A stretch of DNA of 64,000 nucleotides from the NCBI GenBank assembly GCA_002359315.1, contig DEMS01000020.1:75844-139843 (forward strand), written 5' to 3'. Position numbers and translations under genes: made by a program. Origin of the DNA: Bacteroidetes bacterium UBA2664. Its GTDB lineage: Bacteria; Bacteroidota; Rhodothermia; Balneolales; Balneolaceae. A model generated the notes under the pieces. The model was not told where the DNA came from, made no database searches, and saw only the letters and a program-made list of their open reading frames with translations. Below are positions 1 to 8,810 of this stretch, in pieces (position 1 is the stretch's first letter; every line of letters begins with the position of its first letter).

Positions 1-409
1 TCTATTTCATTGATGGATGATTGCCTGTGACTCATTTTCAATCAATACAATTACAATTTCGATTTTATGTAGTATCCGTATTCTATAATGATTGGTTTCA
101 TCAAATCATTTCATTTTCTGTTTGAAAGATACGGTTTCATGTTCAAATGGAAAGAATAATTCCAATTAAAAAGAGTCAACGATCTCTCTTGGAAATAGGT
201 ATGTATGAATATCTTTTACCCTCATCCGGCTTTTGAGTAGATGTGGAATCGTTTATGGTTTCAATATGAATGTTTCGTTAAAAGAATAAACGACTGTAAC
301 TAAAGTTTTTTTAAGAGTATAGTTATGAAATTGGTTTTTTTAATTTATACTTAAAGAGAGGGCAATTAAAACATTGAATGAACCATATTCGTAACTAAAT
401 GTTGAAATT
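1..409. other. Gene-free AT-rich leader region
   Basis: No open frame with protein-like composition runs through this stretch on either strand, and none enters from the left edge. The last 120 bases before the ligase gene are very AT-rich with T tracts, as expected for a promoter of this phylum, but I cannot place -33/-7 elements with confidence. Confidence 0.5.
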
Positions 410-2338
410 ATGGGTGTTGAGACTGTAAAACTGGCTGAAAATAGTGAGCAAGTCCAGGAGTTTATCAAATATCTGCTAAAAGATATTCGTGCCATGGAAA
501 GGATGCTATCCGAAGAGATGTTTGAATCGGGTACAATTCGTATTGGTGCTGAACAGGAACTCTGCCTCGTTGATAAATACGCGAAGCCATCACCAATTTC
601 CGTCGAACTATTAGAGGCCCTTCAGGATGATAATTTCACGACTGAGTTGGCACGCTTTAATCTGGAATCCAATCTTGAGCCTTTGGAGTTTAAAGGGAAG
701 TGTTTGTCACAATTAGAATCCGGTATTCTTGGTCAGTTGGATAAAGTGCGCGCTGCGATGCGGAAATTTGATGGAGATATCGTTCTCGCAGGAGTACTGC
801 CAACGATTCGGAAATCTGATCTGGATATCGAAAATCTAACCCCTTTGCCAAGATATCATGCCCTTTGTGAAGCGATCAATAAAATGAGGGGAGACGAATA
901 TGATCTCCGAATCCAGGGTATGGATGAGTTGCTTATGCGTTTCGACACTCCGCTTCTGGAAGCTTGCAATACCGGCTTCCAAGTGCACCTGCAGGTAGAT
1001 CCGAATGAATTTGTTTCAAAATATAATATTGCTCAGGCGATAACCGGACCTGTTCTGGCAAGTGCTGTCAATTCCCCGATACTTTTTGGGAAACGATTAT
1101 GGTCAGAAACCAGGATTGCGCTTTTCCATCAATCCGTTGATACACGGAAAGTAGGCGATCATTTACGTGAGAGCAGTCCACGGGTAACGTTTGGGAATCA
1201 GTGGCTGAAAGACAGTATCCTTGAGATCTACAAAGAGGATATTGCACGTTACAGGGTGATGCTTAGTTCGAATATATCTGAGGACGTTGATGATCTGTTG
1301 AACAATGGAAAGATCCCAAAATTAATGGCACTTCAGGTTCATAACGGCACTGTTTATCGCTGGAATAGACCCTGTTATGGAATCAGCAACGGGAAACCGC
1401 ATTTACGAATTGAAAACAGAGTATTCCCATCCGGTCCGACGGTGACCGATGAAGTAGCAAATGCATCCTTTTGGCTCGGTTTATTGAATGGAATGGGTGA
1501 ACACTACCCGGATATTACAAAAGTACTTGATTTTGATGATGCCCGAATGAATTTCTTTGCGGCCTCTAAACTTGGATTGGATACAAAATTCAAATGGATC
1601 GGTAACAAAAGATTTTCTGCAGTTGATTTGATCCAAAAAGAACTGCTTCCAATTGCAAAAGAGGGGTTGGAAAAAGCCGGTGTATTTGATGGCGATATTT
1701 CCAGTTATCTCGACATCATTCGTGAACGAACAGAATCCGCCCAAACCGGAAGTTACTGGATGGTTCAATCCTATAATGAACTTTCAAAAAGTGTGAGCAG
1801 AGAGCAAGCCCTCACCGCTGTAACAAATGCGATGATCAAAAATCAGAAAAAAGGGGAACCGGCTCACAAATGGGGTTTGGCCAAGCTGAATGATATGGAG
1901 ATGTGGCAACCGTCGAGTCTGCTGGTTGAAGAATTTATGACAACAGACCTCTTTACGGTTCAAAAAGATGATATTGTTGAACTGGTGGCAAATCTTTTTG
2001 ATTGGAGGCGTATTCGATATCTGCCTGTTGAAGATGACAGCAAACATCTGGTGGGATTGATAACGATGCGAATGGTATTTCGTGAATTCAACAATGTGGT
2101 GCATCACGACAGTAAATCAAGCAGCAGTGTTGAAGATATCATGATTCGGAATCCGATCACGATTCATCCGGAGGCTTCAATTCTGCAAGCGATAGATCTG
2201 ATGAACAGTCAGAGCATCGGTTGTTTGCCGGTTGTTAAAAATAACAGGCTGGTTGGAATCATTACAGAACAGAATTACATGACAATCACTGCCAGACTGC
2301 TGAAAAGACTGGATGAGGATCGTGAAAATAATTCGTGA
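410..2338 (+). CDS. GCS2-family carboxylate-amine ligase (glutamate-cysteine ligase-like) with C-terminal CBS pair
   Basis: The 642-residue protein has an N-terminal ATP-dependent carboxylate-amine ligase domain of the GCS2 type (about residues 15-480). Visible motifs include GAEQELCLVD near residue 46 and conserved stretches such as NTGFQVHLQVD. Two CBS motifs follow at about 504-565 and 574-630, each with the usual LPVxx-(L/H)VGIIT core. GCS2 enzymes join a carboxylate, often glutamate, to an amine; CBS pairs usually bind adenine nucleotides, so nucleotide-gated ligase activity is a reasonable inference. The true substrate cannot be read from the sequence. A decayed copy and an amidohydrolase-type gene follow in the same direction, suggesting a ligase/hydrolase unit. 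Confidence 0.85.
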   Translation: MGVETVKLAENSEQVQEFIKYLLKDIRAMERMLSEEMFESGTIRIGAEQELCLVDKYAKPSPISVELLEALQDDNFTTELARFNLESNLEPLEFKGKCLSQLESGILGQLDKVRAAMRKFDGDIVLAGVLPTIRKSDLDIENLTPLPRYHALCEAINKMRGDEYDLRIQGMDELLMRFDTPLLEACNTGFQVHLQVDPNEFVSKYNIAQAITGPVLASAVNSPILFGKRLWSETRIALFHQSVDTRKVGDHLRESSPRVTFGNQWLKDSILEIYKEDIARYRVMLSSNISEDVDDLLNNGKIPKLMALQVHNGTVYRWNRPCYGISNGKPHLRIENRVFPSGPTVTDEVANASFWLGLLNGMGEHYPDITKVLDFDDARMNFFAASKLGLDTKFKWIGNKRFSAVDLIQKELLPIAKEGLEKAGVFDGDISSYLDIIRERTESAQTGSYWMVQSYNELSKSVSREQALTAVTNAMIKNQKKGEPAHKWGLAKLNDMEMWQPSSLLVEEFMTTDLFTVQKDDIVELVANLFDWRRIRYLPVEDDSKHLVGLITMRMVFREFNNVVHHDSKSSSSVEDIMIRNPITIHPEASILQAIDLMNSQSIGCLPVVKNNRLVGIITEQNYMTITARLLKRLDEDRENNS

Positions 2339-2372
2339 TTCATTTTTTAAAACTTCTTAAATCAGTAATTAA

Positions 2373-2794
2373 ATGGGTCAACAAAAATTATCATTAGCGA
2401 AAGATCCGGATTCCAGAAAACGGTTTTTAAAGCATCTTCTCCATGATGTAGAGTCGGGCTCGTTCTTAAAGGTTTGGAATGGAGGCATATCAATCACCTG
2501 CCGGTCGAAGATATGGATGGAACACTGAAAGGAATTATAACAAAGAAGCGGCTTGTTCATTATCTTAACAGTTCAGATTCTGACAATTTTGCAACAGCTT
2601 CCGACGTGATGAGTAAGAACCCGGTTACGATCGGTCCAAACGATGACATTAAGTACGCTATGTTATTGATGATTGAAAAAAAAGTGAGCTGTTTGCCTGT
2701 TGTTGAGAAGAATGAACTGGTCGGAATTATAACAGATAAAGATGCAAAGAATGTTTGGGACAAGATGAAAAGTCGTAGTAATGCAAAAAATTGA
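2373..2794 (+). pseudogene. Remnant of a second GCS2-CBS gene: internal deletion plus frameshift
   Basis: An ATG frame at 2373 begins with a short leader and then SRKRFLKHLLHDVES, which matches the start of the preceding gene (VQEFIKYLLKDIRAME). It runs out of homology after about 30 codons and stops at about 2529. From about 2465 a different frame encodes LEWRHINHLPVED and a nearly complete CBS pair ending at 2794, matching the C-terminal third of the upstream ligase. About 480 codons of catalytic domain are missing and the halves are out of frame. The simplest reading is a tandem paralogue that lost its middle. The CBS half alone (TTG at 2474, 106 residues) could still be translated. Confidence 0.7.
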
Positions 2795-3938
2795 GTTAAC
2801 GGATAAGAAAATAAACAATAATCAACGAGTACGATGGTCGATAGAAACCGGTAAAAAAGGCCCCGTAGTTGTTCTCTTCGTTGGAATCCATGGGAATGAG
2901 CCCGCCGGGACAAAAGCTGTAGATCAGATTGCAGCCAAACTCAAGAGTGATAGCAGAGAGCTGATTGGAGCGGTTTATGCCATTTCAGGCAATATTCAGG
3001 CCCTTGATTTGGGAGTGCGGTATATCGATACAGATTTGAACCGATTATGGGAATTTTTTCAGACGGGAAGATCAAAAGCCTATCAAAACGGCACTTCCGG
3101 GTCAGTAGAATATGGCGAAAGTTTAGAGATCAAAGAGACACTCGAAGAGATTCTTAAAAAACACAAACAGAAGGCTACGGATTTTGTTTTTGCGGATCTT
3201 CATACGACCTCCTCACAAAGTTGTGCATTTATTCTACTCAACGACACACTGTCGAACAGGGAGATAGCCAGAAAATTTCCGGTGCCTCAAATATTGGGGA
3301 TTGAAGAGAATATTCATGGGACTCTATTAAGCTATATAAATAACTTAGGTTATAAAGCGATTGGGTTTGAAGCCGGCGCTCATGAAGATGAACTTTCTGT
3401 AGAAAGGAGTGAAGCATTTTTGTGGCTATTACTTCACAACAGCGGTGTTTTGGTATTGAATGAATCGGAGAAAATAAATTTAGAAGATTCTATTCAAGCT
3501 CATAAAGGAGTCCCGGATACGTACTATGAAGTACTATATCATAAACGGGTCGAAGATCCCCGGAAATTTCAAATGATCCCCGGGTTTCAGAATTTTGATC
3601 CAATTGAGAAGGGGACTCCGTTGGCTTATGAATATGAGAAGCTGATAACAGCACCGGAAAAGGGACGAATATTTATGCCACTTTACCAAAAAGCAGGTCA
3701 TGACGGCTTTTTAATTGTTCGTACAGTATCCCCTGTTTGGCTGGAACTTTCTTCGTATTTGAGAAAGAGCTCAGTGCACAATTTTTTGAAATATCTGCCG
3801 GGAGTTACTGTCAATAATGAGAGAAGTTATTTGGTGAATCTTCAAGTTGCACGTTTTCTGGTTAAAGATATATTTCATTTATTTGGGTATCGAGTATCGA
3901 AAATTGATGCAGATACTTTAATTTGTTACAAGAGATAA
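2781..3938 (+). CDS. Succinylglutamate desuccinylase/aspartoacylase family zinc hydrolase
   Basis: The 385-residue protein belongs to the AstE/AspA branch of the M14-like zinc carboxypeptidase fold. The first metal site is GIHGNEPAG, with His37 and Glu40 as predicted Zn ligands; DLNRLW (85-90) is the substrate carboxylate clamp and DLHTTS supplies the third ligand His141. The acidic GFEAGAHE segment fits the catalytic Glu. Family members cleave N-acyl amino acids. The start overlaps the end of the upstream CBS frame by 14 bases, implying co-transcription with the ligase-like genes. Pairing an amide-forming with an amide-cleaving enzyme suggests one shared metabolite, which I cannot name. The C-terminal 150 residues are longer than in minimal AspA. 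Confidence 0.8.
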   Translation: MQKIELTDKKINNNQRVRWSIETGKKGPVVVLFVGIHGNEPAGTKAVDQIAAKLKSDSRELIGAVYAISGNIQALDLGVRYIDTDLNRLWEFFQTGRSKAYQNGTSGSVEYGESLEIKETLEEILKKHKQKATDFVFADLHTTSSQSCAFILLNDTLSNREIARKFPVPQILGIEENIHGTLLSYINNLGYKAIGFEAGAHEDELSVERSEAFLWLLLHNSGVLVLNESEKINLEDSIQAHKGVPDTYYEVLYHKRVEDPRKFQMIPGFQNFDPIEKGTPLAYEYEKLITAPEKGRIFMPLYQKAGHDGFLIVRTVSPVWLELSSYLRKSSVHNFLKYLPGVTVNNERSYLVNLQVARFLVKDIFHLFGYRVSKIDADTLICYKR

Positions 3939-3984
3939 CCAACTGTATTTGTCGGAATTGATAAAAATTAAATAAAGTAAACGA

Positions 3985-4710
3985 ATGCTTGATTACAGAT
4001 TTGTAGATGGTACCCGATTGACATCAGTGATTGAGGCTCTGATATTTGCCAGTCCCGATCCGATGGGGTGGGAGAAGATATCTTCGATAATCAAGGAGAG
4101 TGAAGAGGAGTTAGAGCTGGATGAGGCAGTCATTAAAAAAATTATTGAACAACTTAATGACCGTTTTGAAGAGAATGATCTTTCGTTCAGGATTGAAAAA
4201 ACCGGGGGTGGATACACATTTGTCACCCAACCCCGGTATCATCCATGGCTGAGTATCTATCAGCACGAAAATGCATACCGCCGATTGTCTCAGCCGGCCA
4301 TCGAAACTCTGGCAATCGTAGCCTATCGGCAGCCGATCACAAAACCGGAAGTAGATAGTATTCGGGGAGTAGATTCGGGGTATATCCTCAGACAGCTAAT
4401 GGAAAAGCTATTGATCAAGGTGTCCGGCCGGGCCGATTCTGTAGGTAAACCCCTGTTATATAAAACGACGAGCCATTTCCTCAAACATTTTGGAATTAAT
4501 GCGGTTGAAGAGCTTCCAAAGCCGCGTGAAATTGATGAGATATTGAAAGATGATGATATGGCTGAGCATCGAAGGCTCTTAATGGAGAGACAGTTGGAGC
4601 TGGAGGAAATTGAGGATAAGGAAGCCAAGGAGATCTTTTCAGATAAATCGGAGGATGAGGATTCGGCCATCAGCGAAAATGGCAAAGGAGATTCGCCGGA
4701 GATGGATTGA
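3985..4710 (+). CDS. scpB: Segregation and condensation protein B
   Basis: ScpB is a dimeric winged-helix (kite) subunit that binds ScpA and the SMC ATPase in the bacterial condensin complex. The 241-residue product has the ScpB pattern: an N-terminal LIFASPDPMGWEKI, a beta hairpin GGYTFVTQP near 73, and the conserved LSQPAIETLAIVAYRQP (about 99-115) followed by RGVDSGYILRQL. The tail after residue 190 is highly acidic and low-complexity. scpA is not adjacent. It lies 46 bases after the aspartoacylase gene and may be transcribed with it. Confidence 0.92.
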   Translation: MLDYRFVDGTRLTSVIEALIFASPDPMGWEKISSIIKESEEELELDEAVIKKIIEQLNDRFEENDLSFRIEKTGGGYTFVTQPRYHPWLSIYQHENAYRRLSQPAIETLAIVAYRQPITKPEVDSIRGVDSGYILRQLMEKLLIKVSGRADSVGKPLLYKTTSHFLKHFGINAVEELPKPREIDEILKDDDMAEHRRLLMERQLELEEIEDKEAKEIFSDKSEDEDSAISENGKGDSPEMD

Positions 4711-4855
4711 CAAGGTGCAGACTGTTTAGGGTGATAGTAACAAGGAATTCAATAGGACGAAATTGATAGAAATCCAAGGCAGAATAGATAAATTCCATAG
4801 TCATTGTTTGGACAGCACAATCGTATTAATAAAAAATTTGGTCTTATACATATAA

Positions 4856-4877
4856 AGTGTGTATTTTTATACACACT
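4856..4877. promoter_or_regulatory. Perfect 22-bp palindrome upstream of the MerC/RHH pair, candidate operator
   Basis: AGTGTGTAT and ATACACACT form a perfect 9-bp inverted repeat around TTTT. It ends 26 bases before the TTG start of the MerC-like gene, where a core promoter would lie. Ribbon-helix-helix repressors often bind such short palindromes and autoregulate. The RHH gene is the second gene of this unit, so it is the obvious candidate ligand. This is inference; no T tract suggests a terminator. Confidence 0.6.
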
Positions 4878-4903
4878 AATAAATAAGATTAAAATAATTC
4901 ATT

Positions 4904-5341
4904 TTGTCAGATAAAAGTATAACTGCCAGTTTGCTGTGGGATCGTTTCGGAATCGGCGTCTCCGGGATCTGTGCAATACACTGCCTGTTTTTCCCAATAT
5001 TGATCTCTGCACTGCCATTGATGAGTGTGGCATCGTTCATTCATGATTGGGCGCATCCGGTTTTTGTTTTGATGTTAGCTCCGGCAGTTTATTTTGCAGC
5101 AAAAAGGAGTCATTACGACAAAACAATCACGATACTCCTCGTTGTTGGTTTTATAGCGGTTCTGGTTGGCTGGATTGCAGGGCACTACTGGTTGGGATAT
5201 CTATTTGAAACCGGCATGACTCTTTTTGGAAGTGTTATCCTCATTTTAGGTCATTGGTTCAATTATCGTCACCACAGAGTTTGTAAAAATCATTCACACA
5301 ACCATCATCCAATTCATGAAGAAGAGCGGGGGAAGGCATGA
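4904..5341 (+). CDS. MerC-domain integral membrane protein, probable metal transporter
   Basis: This 145-residue protein has four predicted transmembrane segments (about 15-37, 45-62, 70-92 and 97-118). The CAIHC pair in the first helix matches the metal-binding cysteines of MerC mercury-uptake proteins. A His-rich tail (HSHNHHPIH) after residue 128 is typical of metal handling. MerC homologues outside mer operons are common and are often linked to zinc or other transition metals, so mercury is not implied. The start is TTG, chosen because the frame opens there with a typical leader and no better ATG precedes helix 1. The stop overlaps the next start as ATGA. Confidence 0.72.
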   Translation: MSDKSITASLLWDRFGIGVSGICAIHCLFFPILISALPLMSVASFIHDWAHPVFVLMLAPAVYFAAKRSHYDKTITILLVVGFIAVLVGWIAGHYWLGYLFETGMTLFGSVILILGHWFNYRHHRVCKNHSHNHHPIHEEERGKA

Positions 5342-5667
5342 AAAGACTTAATTTTACACTCGATAATCCAACGGTAAACTTGTTAGATGAGCTTTCCGAG
5401 AAGTTCTATAGCGGGAATAAATCTCAGACAGTAAGAGCGGCGCTGGAAAGTTTAGCGGCCCGACAAGGTCACGACGGCTGGATCATCGCCGGCTATACTC
5501 AGTTAAAAGTAGATCATGATGTAAATTGTCACACTTGCGGATCAGAATATGGAGAGGGAAGAGTCCTTTTTAAGCCGGTCTTTGAAAGAGGGAATAGTCC
5601 GAAAGCCATTCAATCCATCCCGAGCGAAGAGTGGGTCGAGTGCTCGCTCTGTGTAGAGAAGAATTGA
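5338..5667 (+). CDS. Ribbon-helix-helix protein with two CxxC pairs, candidate metal-sensing repressor
   Basis: Residues 1-45 (RLNFTLDNPTVNLLDELSEK through SQTVRAALESLA) fit a CopG/MetJ-like ribbon-helix-helix DNA-binding domain. The C-terminal half carries HDVNCHTCG (Cys64, Cys67) and ECSLC (Cys102, Cys105), a spacing suited to one structural or sensory zinc site. I do not recognise a named family for this combination. Translational overlap with the MerC-like gene and the palindrome upstream suggest an autoregulated metal-responsive unit. Alternatives are a regulator whose zinc site is only structural, or an antitoxin-like protein, though no toxin gene is adjacent. Confidence 0.65.
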   Translation: MKRLNFTLDNPTVNLLDELSEKFYSGNKSQTVRAALESLAARQGHDGWIIAGYTQLKVDHDVNCHTCGSEYGEGRVLFKPVFERGNSPKAIQSIPSEEWVECSLCVEKN

Positions 5668-6002
5668 GTAATGTTGTTTTGAATATCGTGTTTCTGTAGT
5701 TCTATAGTATCACTAACTGACAGCTGTGTTTCGCCCGCCATAAGCCGATAGTAAAAGACTTTTTACCCGCATCGAGATCCCCCTCCAGCTACTATTGAGT
5801 GTTCACTTCTCATATTAGGCTTGGATTACCCATGATACTCCTTGGGTTTTCTATAGCTGGATACAACTTAACCAGACCGAAATTTTCAAGGATTCGCAGA
5901 ATGACCAATCAAAAAAAATTACTGTATTAATCTAATAATTATTGTTAGACATATCTAAATATTATGTTATATTATTATCAATTATGAACTAAATTTAGAT
6001 TT
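5668..6002. other. Intergenic region before the TonB receptor, possible Fur/Zur-type half-sites
   Basis: The first 230 bases show no gene or convincing hairpin. The last 90 bases are AT-rich and hold a near-palindrome TTAGACATATCTAA (5945-5958) and, at 5964-5980, ATGTTATA followed by TATTATCA. The latter resembles one good and one poor half of a Zur-type box, and its complement includes TGATAAT, a Fur-type hexamer. This would suit metal-controlled expression of the receptor but the match is partial. Confidence 0.3.
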
Positions 6003-8231
6003 ATGGTACGTTGTTTCTCTTTTATATTCGTGATGTTTTTAACAACAGAGACGTTGTTTGGCATGGGTGGGTTTGTGTTGCAAACAACATCCGCGGATCT
6101 TCGTGGCGTTGTTATTGATTCAAGGAGTGGAGAACCGATACCCGGGGCAACGATATTTATCCAGGAACTCGATAGAGGAGTCGCTGCAACTGATGAAGGG
6201 AGGTTTGAATTTTTATCGATTTCACCGGGGGAGTACACACTTCTTATTCGGTCAGTAGGATTTTCGGCGGCCACAATAGAGATTAATCATCCGGCAGATG
6301 GTATTATTACAGTTGAGTTAGTGCAGTCACTTTTGCAAGCCGATGAATTAATTGTTACCAGTTCGCCTATTGGGAAAAATTTAAAATACCAGCCCGCTCA
6401 AGCCTTAAATGCTGAGATGCTGCAACAGAAAGCTGCGCCCAGCCTGGGTGAGATGCTGGATGGGACCCCGGGTGTCACAACAAGATCATTTGGATCGGCC
6501 CCCGCACGCCCGGTGATTCGGGGTTTTGACGGGGATCGCGTTTTGGTGATGCAAAATGGAGAACGAATGGGGGATCTTTCTGGAACTGCGGTGGATCATG
6601 CCGTCGCCCTCGACCCGCTTGCAATGGATCGTGTGGAAATTGTACGGGGTCCGGCTAGTTTATTGTACGGATCAAGCGCAGTCGGCGGGGTCATCAATAT
6701 GTTTAGTAACGATTTACCACGTGATTGGGATGCAGGTACTTCTGCAACGATGGCAACTCATGTTGCGACGGTGAATAATATGGGTGCCGCCATGGCTCGT
6801 GTACAATATGGAACTGAAGCGTTTGCGGGTACGGCACGGGTCATATACAGGGATGGTGGAGACTTGCGTACGCCGGACGGACGCCTTCCGGATACATCCA
6901 TCAATAATTTGAGTTATGGCGGCGGATTCGGATATCGAACCGGCCCTTTTGAAACCGGAATCTCGATTACCGGAATGGATTATACCTATGGCCTGCCGGA
7001 GGCCATTGATGACCTGAATGAATCAATTGAAATCCGAATGAACCGTGTGAATCTGCAGAGTATTTCAACGTTAACCCTGGATCGTTTTATTGATCATGCT
7101 GAACTCAGATTTCATATCAGTGACTACAATCATGATGAATTTGAAATTCAAAGAGAACCGAATTCAATTTCAGAGACGATCGGGATATCATTCGCACAGC
7201 AAACCCTGAGCAGTTCTCTGGTGCTTAGGCATCGGCCCATTGGCCGTTTTGAAGGAGCACTGGGATTCAGTTTTAATAACTCAGAAATTGAAGTAGGAGG
7301 GTTGGATGCACTGACGCCCAACGCAAACGGATACTTTTTAGCCGCATATCTCTATGAAGAGATTGGAATTAGTAACTCGATAACATTAAAAGCCGGTTCC
7401 CGCATTGAATACAAAGAGACTTTCGTTACCACAAATGAACTTTTTCCGGATGCGTCATTCTTTGAAGATCGAAATGATCTAATCTATTCCGGTGCATTTG
7501 GGTTAAACTACTCTCCTTCGGAACGATGGACGATCGGTACACAAATTGCACGTGCATACCGCACACCTACAATTGAAGAGCTGTACTCCTTTGCGCCGCA
7601 TGCTGCAGCGGGTTCATTTGATATCGGGAATCCAACGCTGCAAAACGAATTCAGTATAGGCGTGGATACGTTTTTAGAGTATCAATCGAACAGATTTCAG
7701 ACACAACTTTCCCTTTTTGCCAATCAAATAGACAATTTTGTGGATTTTAGTCCAACCGGTGAGTTTCATGAGCCGTCCGGACTCCCATTTTTTGAATATG
7801 TCTCAAAAGATGCACTCCTTTATGGTTTTGAGTTGGGTGCGAATATAGTATTTACGGAATCGTTGAGCGGTGGGATCGGATTTGATTATGTAAGGGGACA
7901 TGAGCGCTCAAATGAGCAGGCAAATCTGACGTTTATCCCTCCATTCAGAACACATCTTGATATTAAATACGATAATGGAAGTATCTGGGCCGGACCCAGG
8001 GTCAAAATTGTAAACAAGCAGGAAAAAGTTGCTGCCAATGAAGAGCCAACGGATGGACATCTGCTGATTGGTGCAGATGCAGGGTATCGCTTTGGTCATG
8101 GTCTAACTTTGAGCCTCCGGTTAGACAATCTGCTTAATGAAAGGTATAGAGATCATTTGAGTCGGGTGGAGAACAGGGATGCCCCCATGCCGGGAAGAAA
8201 TTTGAATGCGATGCTGAGATGGGAGTTTTAA
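6003..8231 (+). CDS. TonB-dependent outer-membrane receptor, ZnuD-like
   Basis: The 742-residue product has a signal peptide (about 1-30), a carboxypeptidase-regulatory-like beta-sandwich (about 34-110; LRGVVIDSRSGEPIPGA), a plug domain (about 135-240; APSLGEMLDGTPGV, VIRGFDGDRVLV, VEIVRGPASLLYGSSAVGG) and a 22-strand barrel ending in aromatic LRWEF. The NGERMGDLSG / DHAVALDPL stretch in the plug recalls ZnuD-like zinc receptors. Position next to the MerC/CxxC-RHH pair supports metal uptake, but the substrate is inferred. It could also take a siderophore or other ligand. A 335-base intergenic region gives it its own promoter. Confidence 0.82.
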   Translation: MVRCFSFIFVMFLTTETLFGMGGFVLQTTSADLRGVVIDSRSGEPIPGATIFIQELDRGVAATDEGRFEFLSISPGEYTLLIRSVGFSAATIEINHPADGIITVELVQSLLQADELIVTSSPIGKNLKYQPAQALNAEMLQQKAAPSLGEMLDGTPGVTTRSFGSAPARPVIRGFDGDRVLVMQNGERMGDLSGTAVDHAVALDPLAMDRVEIVRGPASLLYGSSAVGGVINMFSNDLPRDWDAGTSATMATHVATVNNMGAAMARVQYGTEAFAGTARVIYRDGGDLRTPDGRLPDTSINNLSYGGGFGYRTGPFETGISITGMDYTYGLPEAIDDLNESIEIRMNRVNLQSISTLTLDRFIDHAELRFHISDYNHDEFEIQREPNSISETIGISFAQQTLSSSLVLRHRPIGRFEGALGFSFNNSEIEVGGLDALTPNANGYFLAAYLYEEIGISNSITLKAGSRIEYKETFVTTNELFPDASFFEDRNDLIYSGAFGLNYSPSERWTIGTQIARAYRTPTIEELYSFAPHAAAGSFDIGNPTLQNEFSIGVDTFLEYQSNRFQTQLSLFANQIDNFVDFSPTGEFHEPSGLPFFEYVSKDALLYGFELGANIVFTESLSGGIGFDYVRGHERSNEQANLTFIPPFRTHLDIKYDNGSIWAGPRVKIVNKQEKVAANEEPTDGHLLIGADAGYRFGHGLTLSLRLDNLLNERYRDHLSRVENRDAPMPGRNLNAMLRWEF

Positions 8232-8810
8232 TAAAATAATTCACGCCACGCTCAGGCTAAAAAATGGACTGTCTGATTGCAAACTTTAAAAATGCCACAT
8301 ACTTGAAATAAACACCGATTCCGTTCCAGAGTGTGGATAACTCTGTTGAAAAGTTGTTGAAAAATAAGTGATTTTTTTCTTGACGGTGATTTGGGAATTG
8401 TGCTAATTACAATAGAGTACAGTAGTCAAGGACGCTACGGCAAAATTGACTGAGAGTTGGAAATCCGCAACTTATTTGTTTGAAGAATCCCTAAAGATGA
8501 TTCAAAGAAATGTACTCCGGTACTATTTTTTATTTTAGGCTTATCTGTTATTCCTGAATTCGATTAAAGTATAGCCCTGTCGAAAAATCATTTTTCAAAC
8601 AAGTAGATTTACACCCATTTCTGCAAATTCGATACTTTTACCTTTCTTAATATAGTTTGTCAGTGTAAGTGACCTAAATTCGTTATTATTTAATGCTAAA
8701 GAATATAAATGGATATGTTTGAAATGAATCTGATCCATTTATTGTTAGTTCTTGCATGCAGTAACGATATCAATCGCAATCATTTATAACTAAACACACG
8801 TCAAATCTAA
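8232..8810. other. 579-bp gene-free AT-rich region
   Basis: No open frame with protein-like content is present. The stretch holds a row of DnaA-box-like nonamers near its left end (listed separately). The rest, AT-rich with short T tracts, has no obvious hairpin or repeat. It separates the TonB receptor from the superoxide dismutase and must carry the promoter of the latter. Confidence 0.45.
8332..8363. other. Row of three DnaA-box-like nonamers
   Basis: TGTGGATAA at 8332-8340 is the exact complement of the canonical DnaA box TTATCCACA. Two further copies of TGTTGAAAA, a relaxed form, lie at 8344-8352 and 8355-8363 in the same orientation. Start-to-start spacings of 12 and 11 bp place them on one face of the helix. 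An AT-rich stretch follows. This is how DnaA arrays look, but no dnaA, dnaN or parAB gene is in the window, so origin function is unproven. Confidence 0.35.

Noticed and set aside
5338..5667. Antitoxin of a toxin-antitoxin pair
   Set aside because: The RHH domain would allow it, but the overlapping partner is a MerC-like membrane protein, no toxin is adjacent, and the CxxC pairs point to metal.
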